Assembly: GCA_020152595.1 (NCBI GenBank)
Contig: JAIGNY010001510.1
Span: 2,290,001 to 2,354,000 of the forward strand
DNA from: Chiridota heheva
Taxonomy: Eukaryota; Echinodermata; Holothuroidea; Apodida; Chiridotidae
Length of the DNA stretch: 64,000 nt
Direction: 5' to 3'
The notes under the pieces: model-generated
Database searches by the model: none
Told to the model about the DNA's origin: nothing
What the model saw: the letters and a program-made list of their open reading frames with translations, nothing else
Shown here: positions 32,441 through 44,510 of the stretch, piece after piece
How positions within the stretch are numbered: the stretch's first letter is position 1
Layout: every line of letters starts with the position of its first letter
Translations under genes and position numbers: made by a program

Positions 32441-33348
32441 GTTAATACAAAATCAGTCGGCATGAAAAAAAAAAGCATTGGAACCACAAAACCTTTTGGT
32501 TCTGGTTTCTAACGAAATGCAACTCAAAATGTATTGTTATCTGACCTTTGACATTAAACGGAATGTCAGATACCTTGCGAGACACAACTTTACATAGTAA
32601 CAACCTAATTCGACATTTTTCCATGACATGCAACTGATTAAATTTTACCATTTTAAATCAATTATATGACCTCTGACTTTTGACCTTTAAGTGACATGGC
32701 CCATGTTGTGTGGGACACAAGCCTAATACACACCAAGTACCAACCCAATATCACTTACGGTTTTCCCAGAAAGCACGACACAAAATTTACTATTTTTAAT
32801 GACATTTTTTGACCTATGACCTTTGACCTTTAATGACATATCCCGTTATGTATGGGACATAGCCCTGCATCACCCTCCACTAATTACCTAATTTACCTAC
32901 CAAGTAACAAGCTCCACCAACCCATTGTAAGGATCAATACAACACCAATTACGTTTTTGCAACGAAATGCAATACAAAATTTACCATTATTATTTGATCT
33001 CTGACCTTTGACCTTAAAGCCACATTTAACATCTTTTGCAAAACGCAACTTTGCATCATCCTTCATCAACCCACCAAGTAACAACTCAATTGGTCTTACA
33101 GTTTTTCCATGACAAGCAACCAACCAACCAAAATCTACCACTTTAAATCAATTATTTGACCTCTGACCTTTAAATGACATAGCCTACTTCGTACGAGGGA
33201 CAACGGTACATCACCTTCCACCAAGTACCATCCCAATATCACTTATGGTTTTTCTAGGTAAAGCATCACAAAATTATTTAACCTTTGACTTTTAATGTAT
33301 GTGACCTACCTTGTGCAGGACATAAGTTCACATGGGGAAGGAAAGAAA

Positions 33349-36300
33349 ATGGCGGCAAATCACAGATCAAAAAGTCAACCAAACCTAAAAAGACTTGAAA
33401 TTTCCTCAACGCCTAGCCGATCAAACGTTACAAAAAGAACAAAGAAAGGAGGTAGTTGTGAAAGTCAGTTCATTAACCTGTGAGTCTTTCCGGGAATCGG
33501 TTTGGTGCTCTTAAAATGGAAGAAGAAATTTTCTATCACAGCAAGAGTGATCTAGGAACTGAGTGGTTAATACAAAATGCTGTCTCATCAGCATTCAAAC
33601 AAGTGTGGACTGTCCATTGATGCTGGAAGTAAGCATGATAGCAAGATAACACTAGGTCAAGCGAGTGCAAAAAGTATTTATAGTACAGTGATTTCAGTGA
33701 GTGTCAACAATAATCCAGGCAATTCAGCCCATGATTATGAAGGCAGTGTCTGGAAGCTATATGTAGCACAACAGAAACAAAAATAAGCTTAATAAAGGCG
33801 GACCTAGATGACATTAGATCCGGTAGAGAGCAAAATGAAAAGCTGAGAAAAGAAGTTCAGAAACAGAACTTTGAGATGGAACGTAAGTTTAGAGCAATAT
33901 ACATGTACAAGGAAAGACAACATCAAAATATTTAATCTGGTGGAAAGTGAGAATGAGGACTTTAAGGAAAAGGTGATTAGCATTGCTAACAACATAGGAG
34001 TCAAGATGAGGAAAGAGAACATTGGTGTTTGTCACCATCTTAAGCCTCGCCCTGTCATTGTTCGGTAACCAGGAGGAAGCCTCACCCTGTTATTGTTCGG
34101 TGACCAGGGGGAAACCTCGCCCTGTCATTGTTCGGGGACCAGGGGGAAGCCTCGCCCTGTCATTGTTCGGGGACCAGGGGGAAGCCTCACCCTGTCATTG
34201 TTCAGGGACCAGGGGGAAGCCTCGCCCTGTCATTGTTCAGGGACCAGGGGAAAGCCTCGCCCTGTCATTGTTCGGGGACCAGGGGGAAGCCTCGCCCTGT
34301 CATTGTTCGGGGACCAGGAGGAAGCTTCGCCCTGTCATTGTTCATGGGGGACCAGGGGGAAGCCTCACCCTGTCATTGTTCGTGGGGGTCTAGGGGGAAG
34401 CCACGCCCTGTCATTGTTCCGGGGGACCAGGGGAAGCCTCGCCCTGTCATTGTCAGGGGGGACCAGGGGGAAGCCTCGCCCTGTCATTGTTCGGTTTGCC
34501 AAAAGAGTTACTAAAACCAACATCATGTGAGCAAAGAAACTGTTGAAAGAAAAGTCGAACCATCAGGACATATTTTTAGTGGATGATATTACCAAAATGC
34601 GTCAAGTGATTCTTCGGAAATGAAACTTGATCCAAATATTTCAAGAGTTTGGACAATTGATGGAAAAATCTATTGCCTTGCACAGATTGATGGTGATGAG
34701 AAAAAAATGGTGATTAGCAGTTGTGATGATGTGGCATTCCTTAGATGGGAAGATGAGAGGCTCAAAACTCTAGGATTGTATTTGGATTGATGGTTAGGCA
34801 GGCTCCAGACACCGATAAGGCTGGTGATCTCAAGCTAGAAAATGAACATTGTTTAATTATTGTTTAAATGTTTTAGGTGACCATATTTATGCACTTGCAT
34901 CCCCTATCTTTACTTTGAAATTACTGGGTCTTAACGTTTGCAGTTTATGTAAGAAATGGGAGTGTCTTATATTTGTAGATTATATTAAAGGCTTGGATAT
35001 AATTTGTCCCACAGAAACCAAAACATATTACATTGATAACGCTAAATTCCCTAATCACAACATCTTTAGTGCAAATAAGGAGGTTTCTCCTAGCTTGAAA
35101 CTTGGGGTTTTCACGGTGTTGCAATTCTTACATCTAAACCTTGTGGCTTTAAAATTATTAAAAATACAACGTCCGAAAGTGTCCTGCGGGTAAAGGTAAA
35201 GCTTGATTCTCGTAGCTGATCTCATTATCGGTGCTGTTTATATCCTCATGGGGGATCTAAGTACTACCATGCAAGTTTATTTGATGATATCATCAGTGAT
35301 TAAATCTTCCTGAATAATGATTCAAATTCCTCCATTTGCTTAATTGGGACTTGAACTCTTGAACGGGTACTCTCTGTGACTTTATTACAAATGATGAAGT
35401 AAACCTTTTTTATGATGGTTATCCTAGTACCGTGGGAGACTTGGCTGCACTATTGAATGATTTAATTGTGATAATAAAACAAACAACAATGGGAATAAGT
35501 TAATTGAATTGTGCAAAAGCCTTGATGTTCATATTGTTAATGGAAGATTTGGGGGAGATCTTAATGTCGGTGCATTGACCTTTGACAATGTTAGTACCAT
35601 TGTATTTTCTGATTTATTTCCATCCATACCAAACTTTAATGTTGACCCTTTTGATCAATTTTTATCTGACAACCACCGTCCGATTTGTCTTGAATTCGCA
35701 TTTCATAAATCAGAAAGTAATGTAAGGAATAATTTGTCAAACAACAATGTCGAGGACAGTATGCAATTTGAGTTTGCTTCTATAATTTTTTGGATACAAG
35801 AGTACAGAGATATGTTTCAAATCATTTGATGATTCAGTTTTAGCTGATCTCACAATGAAAATGGATGATATTGATACCTATATCAGACCCCTAGCTTGAT
35901 AACAGTATCCCTGATTGAAATAAGGGCATGGTGCTAGACTTGTTGAGGGGCACATTAATGTGCACGCGAAGTTCTGCGTCTTTTCGGCATGGAGTCCAGG
36001 GGCTATCATTCTGTGTTCTGTATTAATTTATGAGGTTAATTAAGATTATTAAGTTTAAAAGAAAACAAATCATATTGATTTTTTTATGAGGGGTGGGGCA
36101 GACCCCCAGGGGGCAGGGTGGGCCACCCCTGTAAAACAGCAAAGTTAGGGGTCTGCCAATACATTCTCGCAGCTTTGTATGGATGACCTGTATTGTATCT
36201 TAAAGGAAACTTTTAACAATTCGACCCCGTCTTCCAAGTTCCAATACGATTCAAATAGTACATTTCCAAAGAAAAAGTTCTTTCTCATTTTAGTTAGAAG

Positions 36301-36582
36301 TGGTTTAATACTGCCTGTGCCACTGCATGTACCAAATACCTACATGCAAAAAGGTCATACCAGAATAGCAAAACTGATGAAAACAAGTTAATTCTGAATG
36401 TACTTTTTAAAGATTACAAGAGAGAAGTTGATGAAGTTAATGCTCAATTACCAAGCTTAAGAACAAGAAGTCTCCAGGTATAGATAATATTTGAAATTAA
36501 GTTTTGAAACATTGTCCTGCCAGTATGGTTGATTTTATCACAAAATTATTCAATACTATATTGGATACAGGTGTTATTTCAT
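33349..36582 (+). pseudogene. L1/Tx1-like LINE: ORF1, endonuclease and start of RT
   Basis: ORF1 starts near 33349 (MAANHRSKSQPN), continues with a charged predicted coiled coil around 33800-33900 (REQNEKLRKEVQKQNFEMER), then an RRM-like domain ending IVRFAKRV, then VWTIDGKIYC and VISSCDDVAFLRWEDERL, the C-terminal domain of L1-type ORF1 proteins. A 35-bp minisatellite interrupts it at 34050-34496. ORF2 endonuclease fragments run from about 34910: LLGLNVCSLCKKWECL, DIICPTETK, and SDNHRPICLEFAF (SDHR-type motif). RT begins at about 36450 with KKSPGIDNI and is cut off at 36582 by a THAP mini-transposon. Stops and frameshifts are frequent. Confidence 0.75.
34050..34496. repeat. 35-bp minisatellite inside LINE ORF1, about 13 units
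   Basis: Units are close to AAGCCTCGCCCTGTCATTG plus TTCGGGGACCAGGGGG. The first and last units are continuous with the ORF1 reading frame on each side (CCATCTT|AAGCCTCGCC on the left, TTCGG|TTTGCCAAAAG on the right), so the array grew from a KPRPVIVR-coding segment. The 35-bp period shifts frame with each unit, giving three overlapping repeat-derived frames that are not genes. Confidence 0.9.
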
Positions 36583-37160
36583 CATGTAACTCTACCTCAA
36601 CTGGACTCCATTTTGTAGGGCAGCGATGTCATTGCATTTCACGCGTCTTCACACAGATCAGTCACATCATACGTCTGTATGTACAACAAACATACTACAT
36701 GCTAGCTACCGATTCAGCGAATTTTACTGCTTGCAATTTTTGATTGCTTCCAATTTTACCTTATATTTTCCTTGAGTTTTATATTTTCACCGGGTATACG
36801 ATAACGTTAATACCATGTGATTGTTCGTTATACTCTGACAAAGCCTACATACCTGATATAAAGTGCTTGCTACAAATCCTAGTGTGAACCGTAGGTTGAA
36901 ACCATCACATCGTACAGCAGAAACCAACTTTGAAATGTTGATCAAGATTAGATGGAAATCGAGAAAATGTCTTTTTATTCCTCCGTACACATCTATTAAG
37001 GCAACCAATAGCACAGCAAGATTCCGGCATAATTATCTTGCAAAAATAATCTTATATATTCACATGCAAACATATGTAAGTCTAATTAAGTGTACAGCAG
37101 ACAACAGTGGTATTTCCCGACAAAATGGCGATGCAAACAAAGTCACGTGACCTCGTGACA
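36583..37160 (-). mobile_element. THAP-coding mini-transposon (copy 2)
   Basis: Matches 7804-8392, with left end CTGGACTCCATTTTGTAGGG and right end AAAGTCACGTGAC. On the minus strand it retains IMPESCCAIGC, CVRRNKKTFSRFPS and RICSKHFISGM, but a frame change and a stop break the domain between FSRFPS and RICSKHF. It interrupts the Tx1-like RT after LDTGVISS and is directly followed by a partial M1 copy. Confidence 0.65.
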
Positions 37161-37161
37161 T

Positions 37162-37415
37162 TAAAAAACCTGTGTCAGCTGTTCCAATTTCATGCATTAA
37201 CACGCATGAAAACACAGGATAATCCCTGGTATTTGCCACTGTTTGACACTCTTTCTCACTCATTCCACAGAAAACACTGATTGACACTCTTTTACACGTA
37301 AAACATGGAAACTACACTTCACAGGTTTTCCTGTGTCGAATAGGACAATGCGTGTCATACATGAAACAAGAGAAAACCTGTGTCATGAACACGTGACAAA
37401 ACATGATTTCACAGG
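37162..37415. mobile_element. MITE M1, left-half copy
   Basis: From AAAAAACCTGTGTCAG to about AACCTGTGTCATGAACA this matches 10411-10640. The right half and right end are missing. It abuts the THAP element end, so one of the two was probably cut by a later event. Confidence 0.7.
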
Positions 37416-37691
37416 ACACAAAATTTTATTTAGCCACTGGACTATTCTTGAAGAAATACTGCCACCAATTTAATATCATTAAAAGAGATAACTTTTTATG
37501 AGTCTTTGCTAAAATACTGACAGTGGCAAGTTAGGCAGGTGAGCCAACTTTGATTCATCATGGTGGTCATTATGACCATAATGCTTGCAGGTAGATGTTC
37601 ATTGTAACTTAAGTTTTATTACTTGAAGTATATTATATATTATACACTAGCTTTAAATGCCAGGGTGGGTGGGGTGGGGAGGAGGGACAAC
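37416..37691. other. Short spacer
   Basis: No recognisable feature apart from a G-rich tract near 37660. Confidence 0.4.
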
Positions 37692-38384
37692 CAGGGTCAT
37701 ATCTAGCTTTTAATTACCTTTGGGGGGGGAGGGTAAACCCATTATTTATTTTGTATCTACTATCAATTTCTTCTCCCTAAATTGGTTCAAAATTAATAGT
37801 CTCTAAAAGTTGGATTGCAGTCCAAACTTAAAGACTATTGGCCCTAAATTGTACTATTTGTTTCAAACAAACTTGAAAATTTTTGGTCCAAAATTGAAAA
37901 TTTTGGTCCAAAATTGAAAATTTATTTCCCTAAATTTAAACTTTCCCCCTAAATCATTTGTAAAGTTTGTGACTTGACATTTAGTTCAGAATGGATTATC
38001 TTTGTGCAAAATATTTTTGGCTCTTAATTTAAGTTTTTTGGCCTTAAATTGAAACATTTTATTACAAAAATTGAGAATTTTTTGAGTTAGTTTAAAAGTG
38101 AAGATGATGGTCTCAGACAGAATTGAAGCTTTTTGCTCAAAATCAATGGTTTTGGTCCAAAATTGAAGATTTTTTATGCAAGCTGGAAGAGTTTTGTTAA
38201 GATAAGTTAGTTGATATAAATAATTAATATCAATATCTCTGTCAGTCTGTTCTCCATGAGTCACTTGATATGTAGATTTTTTTTTAATTTGTGACTGACA
38301 AAATATGGGGGTGGGGTAGGGGGAGGATTTCTCACTTCTGGAGAATAATAAAGCACCCAATATCCCACCTAAGACATGTCACTG
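37692..38384. mobile_element. hAT-like MITE, 693 bp (probable)
   Basis: Left end CAGGGTCATATCTAGC and right end GACATGTCACTG form a weak inverted pair. Flanking octamers GGGACAAC (37684-37691) and GGGCAAAC (38385-38392) match at 6 of 8. The interior repeats (G)GTCCAAAATTGAAAATTTT and CCCTAAATT phrases, typical of slippage-prone MITE interiors. Confidence 0.5.
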
Positions 38385-38727
38385 GGGCAAACGATAATTA
38401 TTGGAAAGTGGAAATTTGCTAGGGTCAAAGTTATTACCAAATTGGGCCTATTTTAAAATATCATCAGCAAATTTGGGTAATTGATGATTTTATGATATCT
38501 TCATTTAAATTTTAGTTTATTGTCCGAATATGTACAGTATAGCATATTGTACTGATATATCTTACCTAAATTTTTTTCACAGTGAAGAAAATTCATATTT
38601 GTTTCTCTTTCTCATTTCATGTTACAGGTAAATATTCTCTTTCTTATTTTCTAATTATTGTCAGTGGTTTAATTCAAGTTTTCCATAACAATGATTTCAT
38701 TACAGTTTGCAATCATGCATCAAAAAA
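38385..38727. other. Unassigned spacer
   Basis: AT-rich; no recognisable feature. Confidence 0.4.
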
Positions 38728-38878
<151 letters not shown>

Positions 38879-39164
38879 TGATAATAATTGTATCTAAATA
38901 ATGGTTATAGACTTTTGTTTTGGGATTAGCAATGCATCAAAAGGCATGTAGGCACATGAGGTACATTCACATACCTGAAAGGCTAGTTAAAACGCAATGT
39001 AGAGTTAAGAAAATTATTTTTTCGTTAACATATACAGTGAAAATAAATGCCTTAAATTCGAACAAATATTGATATCTTGATATAAATTATGTTCCTTTTA
39101 CTAAATTTTCTGAATGTTAATACTTTTATGAAATGAAAATATTGAACAAGTATTAAATTAAACC
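38879..39164. other. Short spacer
   Basis: AT-rich; no recognisable feature. Confidence 0.4.
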
Positions 39165-39410
39165 CAGGGGCATAGGAAAGGTCACTTCTCAGGGGATAAA
39201 TACTCCCCCCATATTTCCTGGTGACAAGTGGAAAAATTGCAGTAGTTAATAAAGTTTCCATCAAAAGTTGCTGCTAGATTTTTGGGGTGAGTTTTCCAGG
39301 AACTTTTGGACAATGCCTCTGAAAATTTAACCCAAATATCCAATAATGATTTCAAAATTTCTCTCATAGGGGGAAAGTTTCCCTCTGCCTCCCTGATTCT
39401 TACACCTCTG
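39165..39410. mobile_element. MITE, CAGGGG-YRTAGGAA family
   Basis: Left end CAGGGGCATAGGAAAGG and right end CTTACACCTCTG; an internal GGGGATAAATACTCCCC palindrome is close to the left end. Ends resemble those of the hAT-like copies at 3.0 and 40.9 kb, but I could not see a clear duplication. Confidence 0.45.
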
Positions 39411-40115
39411 ATTATGGGTGGGATTCATGCCGGCATTCAATGCTGCCATTCAGCCAGGGCTGGTTTCTGATTTAATTCATTTGTTTTGTATATTAACTTT
39501 TGCAATGAAATACTTAAAGAAGGAGAGCAGTTAAGCACTAACAAAAATCAACATAAATGCTACATAATTATATTCAAGTTCCTTTGGAGATATCTACCAT
39601 GCATATGCACAACTCACCATTGGGGCAATTAAACACTTGCCCCCCCCCCTCCCCTCTTCTTTCCCTTCTCAAAAATGATCTTTTATTTTGTATTTAAGAA
39701 TACAAAACATCCTTAATTATCTATATAATTAAGAGGATGTTCATCCTTGCCCCCCCCCCTCCCACCTCTTTACCCCACACACAAATCATTGCCTTCCAAT
39801 TAAATTTTCTAGCTACCTATGCTAGGGCCTATGCTACCATGGATTCCTTTTAACACAAAACAAGGTTTTAAATTTAACACATGTAGCATAATCTAATAAG
39901 AGCCACTAATCTTGTAAGTCAAATCACCAAACTCACTCAAGCATGAAAGCAAACAGTCTAGGATTTGTTTGTAAACAAAGAGCTTTGCTCAGATTTCTTA
40001 GAAATGGCTGCCATTGTGACTGTCCAATTCCCAAAGTTTATTGTGGAGGCAACAACTAGTCTGTAGCTCTGCTAAGTTGAATAGGAGGAAATTGTACCAT
40101 GAAGCTCCATGACTG
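39411..40115. other. Spacer with two poly-C tracts
   Basis: TTGCCCCCCCCCTCCC occurs at about 39638 and TTGCCCCCCCCCTCCC again at about 39749, in related contexts. No gene is recognisable. Confidence 0.4.
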
Positions 40116-40438
40116 CATGTATGTGCATGACATGATCTGCATATTTTTGTAATGCAAAAAGTAGGCTGGTTTCATTGATATTTCTAATGTGGGGTTGGAT
40201 GAAAATAGCACAATAGAAAACAATTTTATAAATCACTTCAACTATACTACAAACAGTCTTATAATAAACTTAGAAGCATGTATGTGCATGACATGATCTG
40301 CATATTTTTGTAATGCAAAAAGTAGGCTGGTTTAATTGATATTTCTAGAGGGGTTGGATGAAAATAGCACAATATAAAACAAGTTTATAAATTACTTCGA
40401 CTAATACTACAAACAGTCTTAAAATAAACTCAGAGGCA
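40116..40438. repeat. Tandem duplication, 161-bp period, two units
   Basis: The unit from CATGTATGTGCATGACATG through CAAACAGTCTTA(T/A)AATAAACT is repeated once, starting at 40116 and 40277, with about 8 percent differences. Nothing coding. Confidence 0.85.
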
Positions 40439-40880
40439 TAGGCAGAGGAGACGGGGGCATAGCCAGAGAGGGCGGAGGCATGAGCCCCAAGTTTCACAAT
40501 ATATTGTAATTATTAATTGCATCATTAACCTCTTCCCCGCAAAACCCTGCCAAACTCCCCCTCCTCCCTCCCAAATGCCAGTGCCTAGCCACGCTACTGG
40601 ACAAACTTAAATTAATGTTCACAATATATGAAAAAGCATGCAAATTTTAGTAGTGTAGCTGCATAATAAAGGTAAACCAATAAAACTTGTGAATCTTGCA
40701 CATCCAATTATCAGAGATTTTTAATGTTATTTTAATTTATTGCCTCTTTATGCCTTGTACATTTAGTTGACACTACATTCTTCATAAGTTCCTACTGTGT
40801 AATTATTGAATGGAACCAAACATTCACTCTACGTATCTTGTGAGAGAAGTCAATCATGAAAGTTTGAATAACCACATGAC
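40439..40880. other. Unassigned spacer
   Basis: A GGGGGCATAGCCAGAG / CCTAGCCACGCTACTGG pair at about 40453 and 40585 hints at a further short MITE. Nothing else is seen. Confidence 0.4.
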
Positions 40881-41204
40881 CAGGGGTGCATAGGAAGCTT
40901 AGGTGAGGGTGGCACAGCCTCTTAGGGGCTACTTCTTAAGTCATAGACATATGTCCTCCAGTCTGTAGATATAGTGAATCCAAATCAACAGAGTTAATGC
41001 AGAACTTCATTTTAAAAGGGGCACTTAATTTCATTTTTTTCAAAGCTGCGCATGCCACCAGTAATTGCACCTTCAACTGTTATTGAGGGCCTGCACTTTT
41101 CACTTTTGAAAGGGGGACTCTTCGCTTGTCATTTTTCAGAAAAGTGGGGGGGTAACATGCCCTAGCTCCTGCCAAATTCCCCTCCCCCGGTTCCATTACC
41201 TGTG
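40881..41204. mobile_element. hAT-like MITE, 324 bp, perfect 8-bp duplication
   Basis: Left end CAGGGGTGCATAGGAAGC and right end GGTTCCATTACCTGTG. The octamer CACATGAC is found exactly on both sides (40873-40880, 41205-41212). The interior is related to 2960-3336, which sets the superfamily for the whole CAGGGG-TAGGAA group. Confidence 0.8.
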
Positions 41205-41319
41205 CACATGACTTTCAGCTCCAATGTAATAGATTTTTAGTGAAACTAAAACTTAAAATGTATTCAAAATTTTGACTCCAACATACGGTGTATATTAACA
41301 AAATAATTTTAAGAAAAGT

Positions 41320-42310
41320 CAAGCTTCAAAATTTGGTATAACACAATTCTTTCTAGGAAATAGATATGAACTTAAAACAGATATTTGTGCCAACCACACA
41401 GTGAATTTATCTAACTTTGATGGTCAATTAAGATGGACACTGCTCTGTGCAAGCTACATGTACCTATAATATAGGTTTACTTAATTTTACTAAACTGATC
41501 TCCACAGAAGCCTTTGTTGTGACTTCCTGCTTGGCTTTCTTTGCCTTATTATGCACTACCTGCTGGATTGTTGTGGTCTCTGACAGTGGAGAGGTGTGAA
41601 CTGTGGTTTTTGTTTAAAGAAAGCAGGATTACACTAAACTCGTTGAAACACAATAGAGTTACCCAGTGAATCAGGCAGTGACTTAGCTATACTTTTTTGA
41701 AGGAAGGGGGAGTGGGGATCATAAATAAAATCCCAGTTTACCCTCCCTTCCCTACACACAGAAGAAATGAAATTCTAAGAGAAATACTTTGAGAATTTTG
41801 AAATTTGAGGAAAATAACTTTGGGTATTTTGAGGAGAAAATAAGAACATTTTAAAGAAAATTAAGATATTTTAAGGAAAACCTGAGAAGTTTTGGGAAAA
41901 TGTTGCATATTTTTAGAAAAGATACTTCAGAAATTTTAGGACAAGTTATGATATTTTAAGGAAAGCTTTGGAGTTTTTGAGTAAGATAATTTGAGGACAA
42001 ACATCTAAAATGTTAAGAAATAACTTGATAACTCTAACCAGCAAAGTAGGCCTAACTTAAAGATTCAATTTTCGGAAATATTCTATTAATTTTTCTCAAG
42101 ATGGCTTTCATCAGGATTACCAAAACAATTCAACATACTGATTTTTCTGTTGTGCAAATTTTCTGGATTTTTGGAAATTCCTGACAAGGCCCTTTTCCTT
42201 CCTTTTAGATATGCCACTGGTTTTAGATAAAGATGTAAAATATAATTATCTCTTTAAGAGACCATGTAAACCAGTCACTTTCTCTACTTGTTCAGTATTA
42301 AAAGTAATAA
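41320..42310. repeat. B block 1 at the left border of the satellite
   Basis: The block begins as a satellite monomer (AGTCAAGCTTCAAAATTTGG, ATAGATATGAACTTAAAAC, ATTTGTGCCAACCACACAG). It then switches after AACTTTGAT to a non-monomer section with CTCCACAGAAGCC and GCACTACCTGCTGGATTG. From 41676 to 42219 lies a hAT-like MITE (ends CAGTGACTTAGC and ATGCCACTG). It returns to monomer sequence at TTCTGAGGAAAGTCAAGC. The same composite recurs at 43500-44510. Confidence 0.8.
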
Positions 42311-43499
42311 TTCTGAGGAAAGTCAAGCTTCAAAATTACACAATTCTTCCTAGGAAATAGATATGAACTTAAAACAGATATTTGTGCCAACCACTTGATC
42401 CTGTGAATTTATTTAACTTTGATAGGATTAAGACACGCATTGACACACTTTTTCACATAACTCTTTCATTGTTCTGACACAGGTTTTCAGGGTTTTACAC
42501 GTATTTCCATGTGTTGGCACATGATTTTGGCTTAAAAGTTTATGAAGTATTATAGGTATTTTCATTCAAAAACATAATATATGCATTTTGTAAAAGATAT
42601 AATATGAGGAAAGTCAAGCTTCAAAATTTGGTATTACACAATTCTTCCTAGGAAATAGATATGGACTTAAAAACAGATATTTGTGCCAACCACACAGTGC
42701 ATTTATTTAGGTTTGATTGGATTAAGACACGCATTGACACACTTTTTCACATAACTCTTTCATTGTTCTGACACAGGTTTTCAGGGGTTTACACGTATTT
42801 CCATGTGTTGGCACATGTTTTGGGCTTAAAAGTTTATAAAGTATTATAGGTATTTTCATTCAAAAACATAATATATGTATTTTGTAAAAGATATAATATG
42901 AGGAAAGTCAAGCCTCAAAATTTGGTATCACTTAAATCTTCCTAAGAAAGAGATATGAACCTAAAACAGATATTTGTGCCAACCACTTGATTCTGTGAAT
43001 TTATTTAACTTTGATAGGATTAAGACATGCATTGACACACTTTTTCACAGAACTCTTTCATTGTTCTGACACAGGTTTTCAGGGTTTTACCTGTATTTCC
43101 ATGTGTTGCACAGGATTTTGGGCTTAAAAGTTTATGAAGTATTATAGGTATTTTCATTTAAAAATATAATATATGTATTTTTGTAAAAGATATAATATGA
43201 GGAAAGTCAAGCTTTCAAAATTTAGTATTACACAATTCTTCCTAGGAAATAGATATGAACTTAAAACAGATGTTTGTGCCAACCACACAGTGAATTTATT
43301 TAACTTTAAAAGGATTAAGACACGCATTGACACACTTTTTCACATAACTCTTTCATTGTTCTGACACAGGTTTTCAGGGTTTTACACGTATTTCCATGTG
43401 TTGGCACAGGTTTTTGCTTTAAAGTTTATAAAGTATTATAGTATTTTCATTCAAAACATTATATATGTATTTTTTAAAACATAATATGCATAATTTGAG
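42311..43499. repeat. ~295-bp satellite, first segment (4 monomers)
   Basis: Four monomers lie between B blocks 1 and 2. Each has GAGGAAAGTCAAGC, ACAGATATTTGTGCCAACCA, GCATTGACACACTTTTTCAC, TTCTGACACAGGTTTTCAGG, TTTCCATGTGTTG and TTTTGTAAAAGATATAATA in that order. Two subtypes are visible: CCACACAGTGCATTTATTTA versus CCACTTGATCCTGTGAATTT. Confidence 0.95.
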
Positions 43500-44510
43500 A
43501 AAAGTCAAGCTTTCACAATTTGGTATTACACAAGTCCTTCTTAGGAAATAGATATGAACTTAAAACAGATATTTGTGCCAAGCACACAGTAAATTTATTT
43601 TAACTTTGATAGTCAATTAAGATAAACACTGTACTTTGTGCAAGCTACATGCACCTATAGTATAGGTTCACTTGGTTTCACTAAAGTGATCTCCACAGAA
43701 GCCTTTGTTGTGACTGCCTGCTTGGCTTTCTTTGCCTTATTATGCACTACCTGCTGGATTGTTGTGGTCTCTGACAGTAAAGAGGTGTGAAGTGTGTTTT
43801 TGTTTAAAGAAAGCAGGATTACACTAATCTCGTTAAAACACAATAGAGTTACCCAGTGAATCAGGCCGTGACTTAGCTAAGACTTTTTTAAAGGAAGGGG
43901 GAGTGGGGATCATGAATATAAGCCCAGTTTACCCTCCCTCCCTACACATAGAAGAAATGAAATTCTAAGAGAAAAACTTTGAGAATTTTGAAATATGAGG
44001 AAAAGTGACTTTGGGTATTTTGAGGGGAAAATAAGAACATTTTAAAGAAAATTAAGATATTTTGAGGAAAACCTGAGAAGTTTTGGGGAAAATGTTGCAT
44101 AATTTTAGAAAAGATACTTCAGAAATTTTTAGGACAAGTTATGATATTTTAAGGAAAGCTTTGGAGTTTTTGAGTAAGATAATTTGAGGACAAACATCTA
44201 AAATGTTAGGAAATAACTTGATAACTCTAACCGGCTAAGTAGGCCTAACTTAAAGATTCAATTTTCGGAAATATTCTATTAATTTTTTCAAGATGGCTTT
44301 CATCAGGATTACCAAAACAATTCAACATACTGATTTTTCTGTTGTGCAAATTTTCTGGATTTTTGGAAATTCCTTACAAGGCCCTTTTCCTTCTTTTAAG
44401 ATATGCCACTGGTTTTAGATAAAGATGTAAAATATAATTATCTCTTTAAGAGACATAAACCAGTCACTTTCTCTACTTGTTCAGTATTAAAAGTAATAAT
44501 TCTGAGGAAA
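43500..44510. repeat. B block 2
   Basis: A near copy of B block 1, about 2.19 kb to its right, with a hAT-like MITE section at 43866-44411. The 62-codon minus frame at 43655-43843 recurs identically at 55435-55623; this reflects recent duplication of the block, not evidence of a gene. Confidence 0.8.

Larger units (their letters stand above)
31590..33320. repeat. Diverged ~160-bp repeat field with TGACCTTTGACCT motifs
   Basis: A unit of roughly 130-190 bp recurs about eight to ten times. Its landmarks, in order, are TGACCT(C/T)TGACCTTTAA, TGACAT-CC, GGACACAA, CATCACC or CATCATCC, CCAACCCACCAAGTA, ACAGTTTTTCCATGACA and AAATTTACCATTTTAAATCA. Copies differ by 20-30 percent. The field is interrupted by repeat D and flank (32095-32440) and contains a short 12-mer expansion at 31859-31936. 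Confidence 0.75.

Noticed and set aside
34022-34530. Three overlapping 123-145 codon frames rich in GDQGEASPCH-type repeats
   Set aside because: Products of the 35-bp minisatellite, read in all three frames.
43655-43843. Identical 62-codon minus frame at 43655 and 55435
   Set aside because: Identity comes from recent duplication of the B block. The related block at 41.3 kb breaks the frame.
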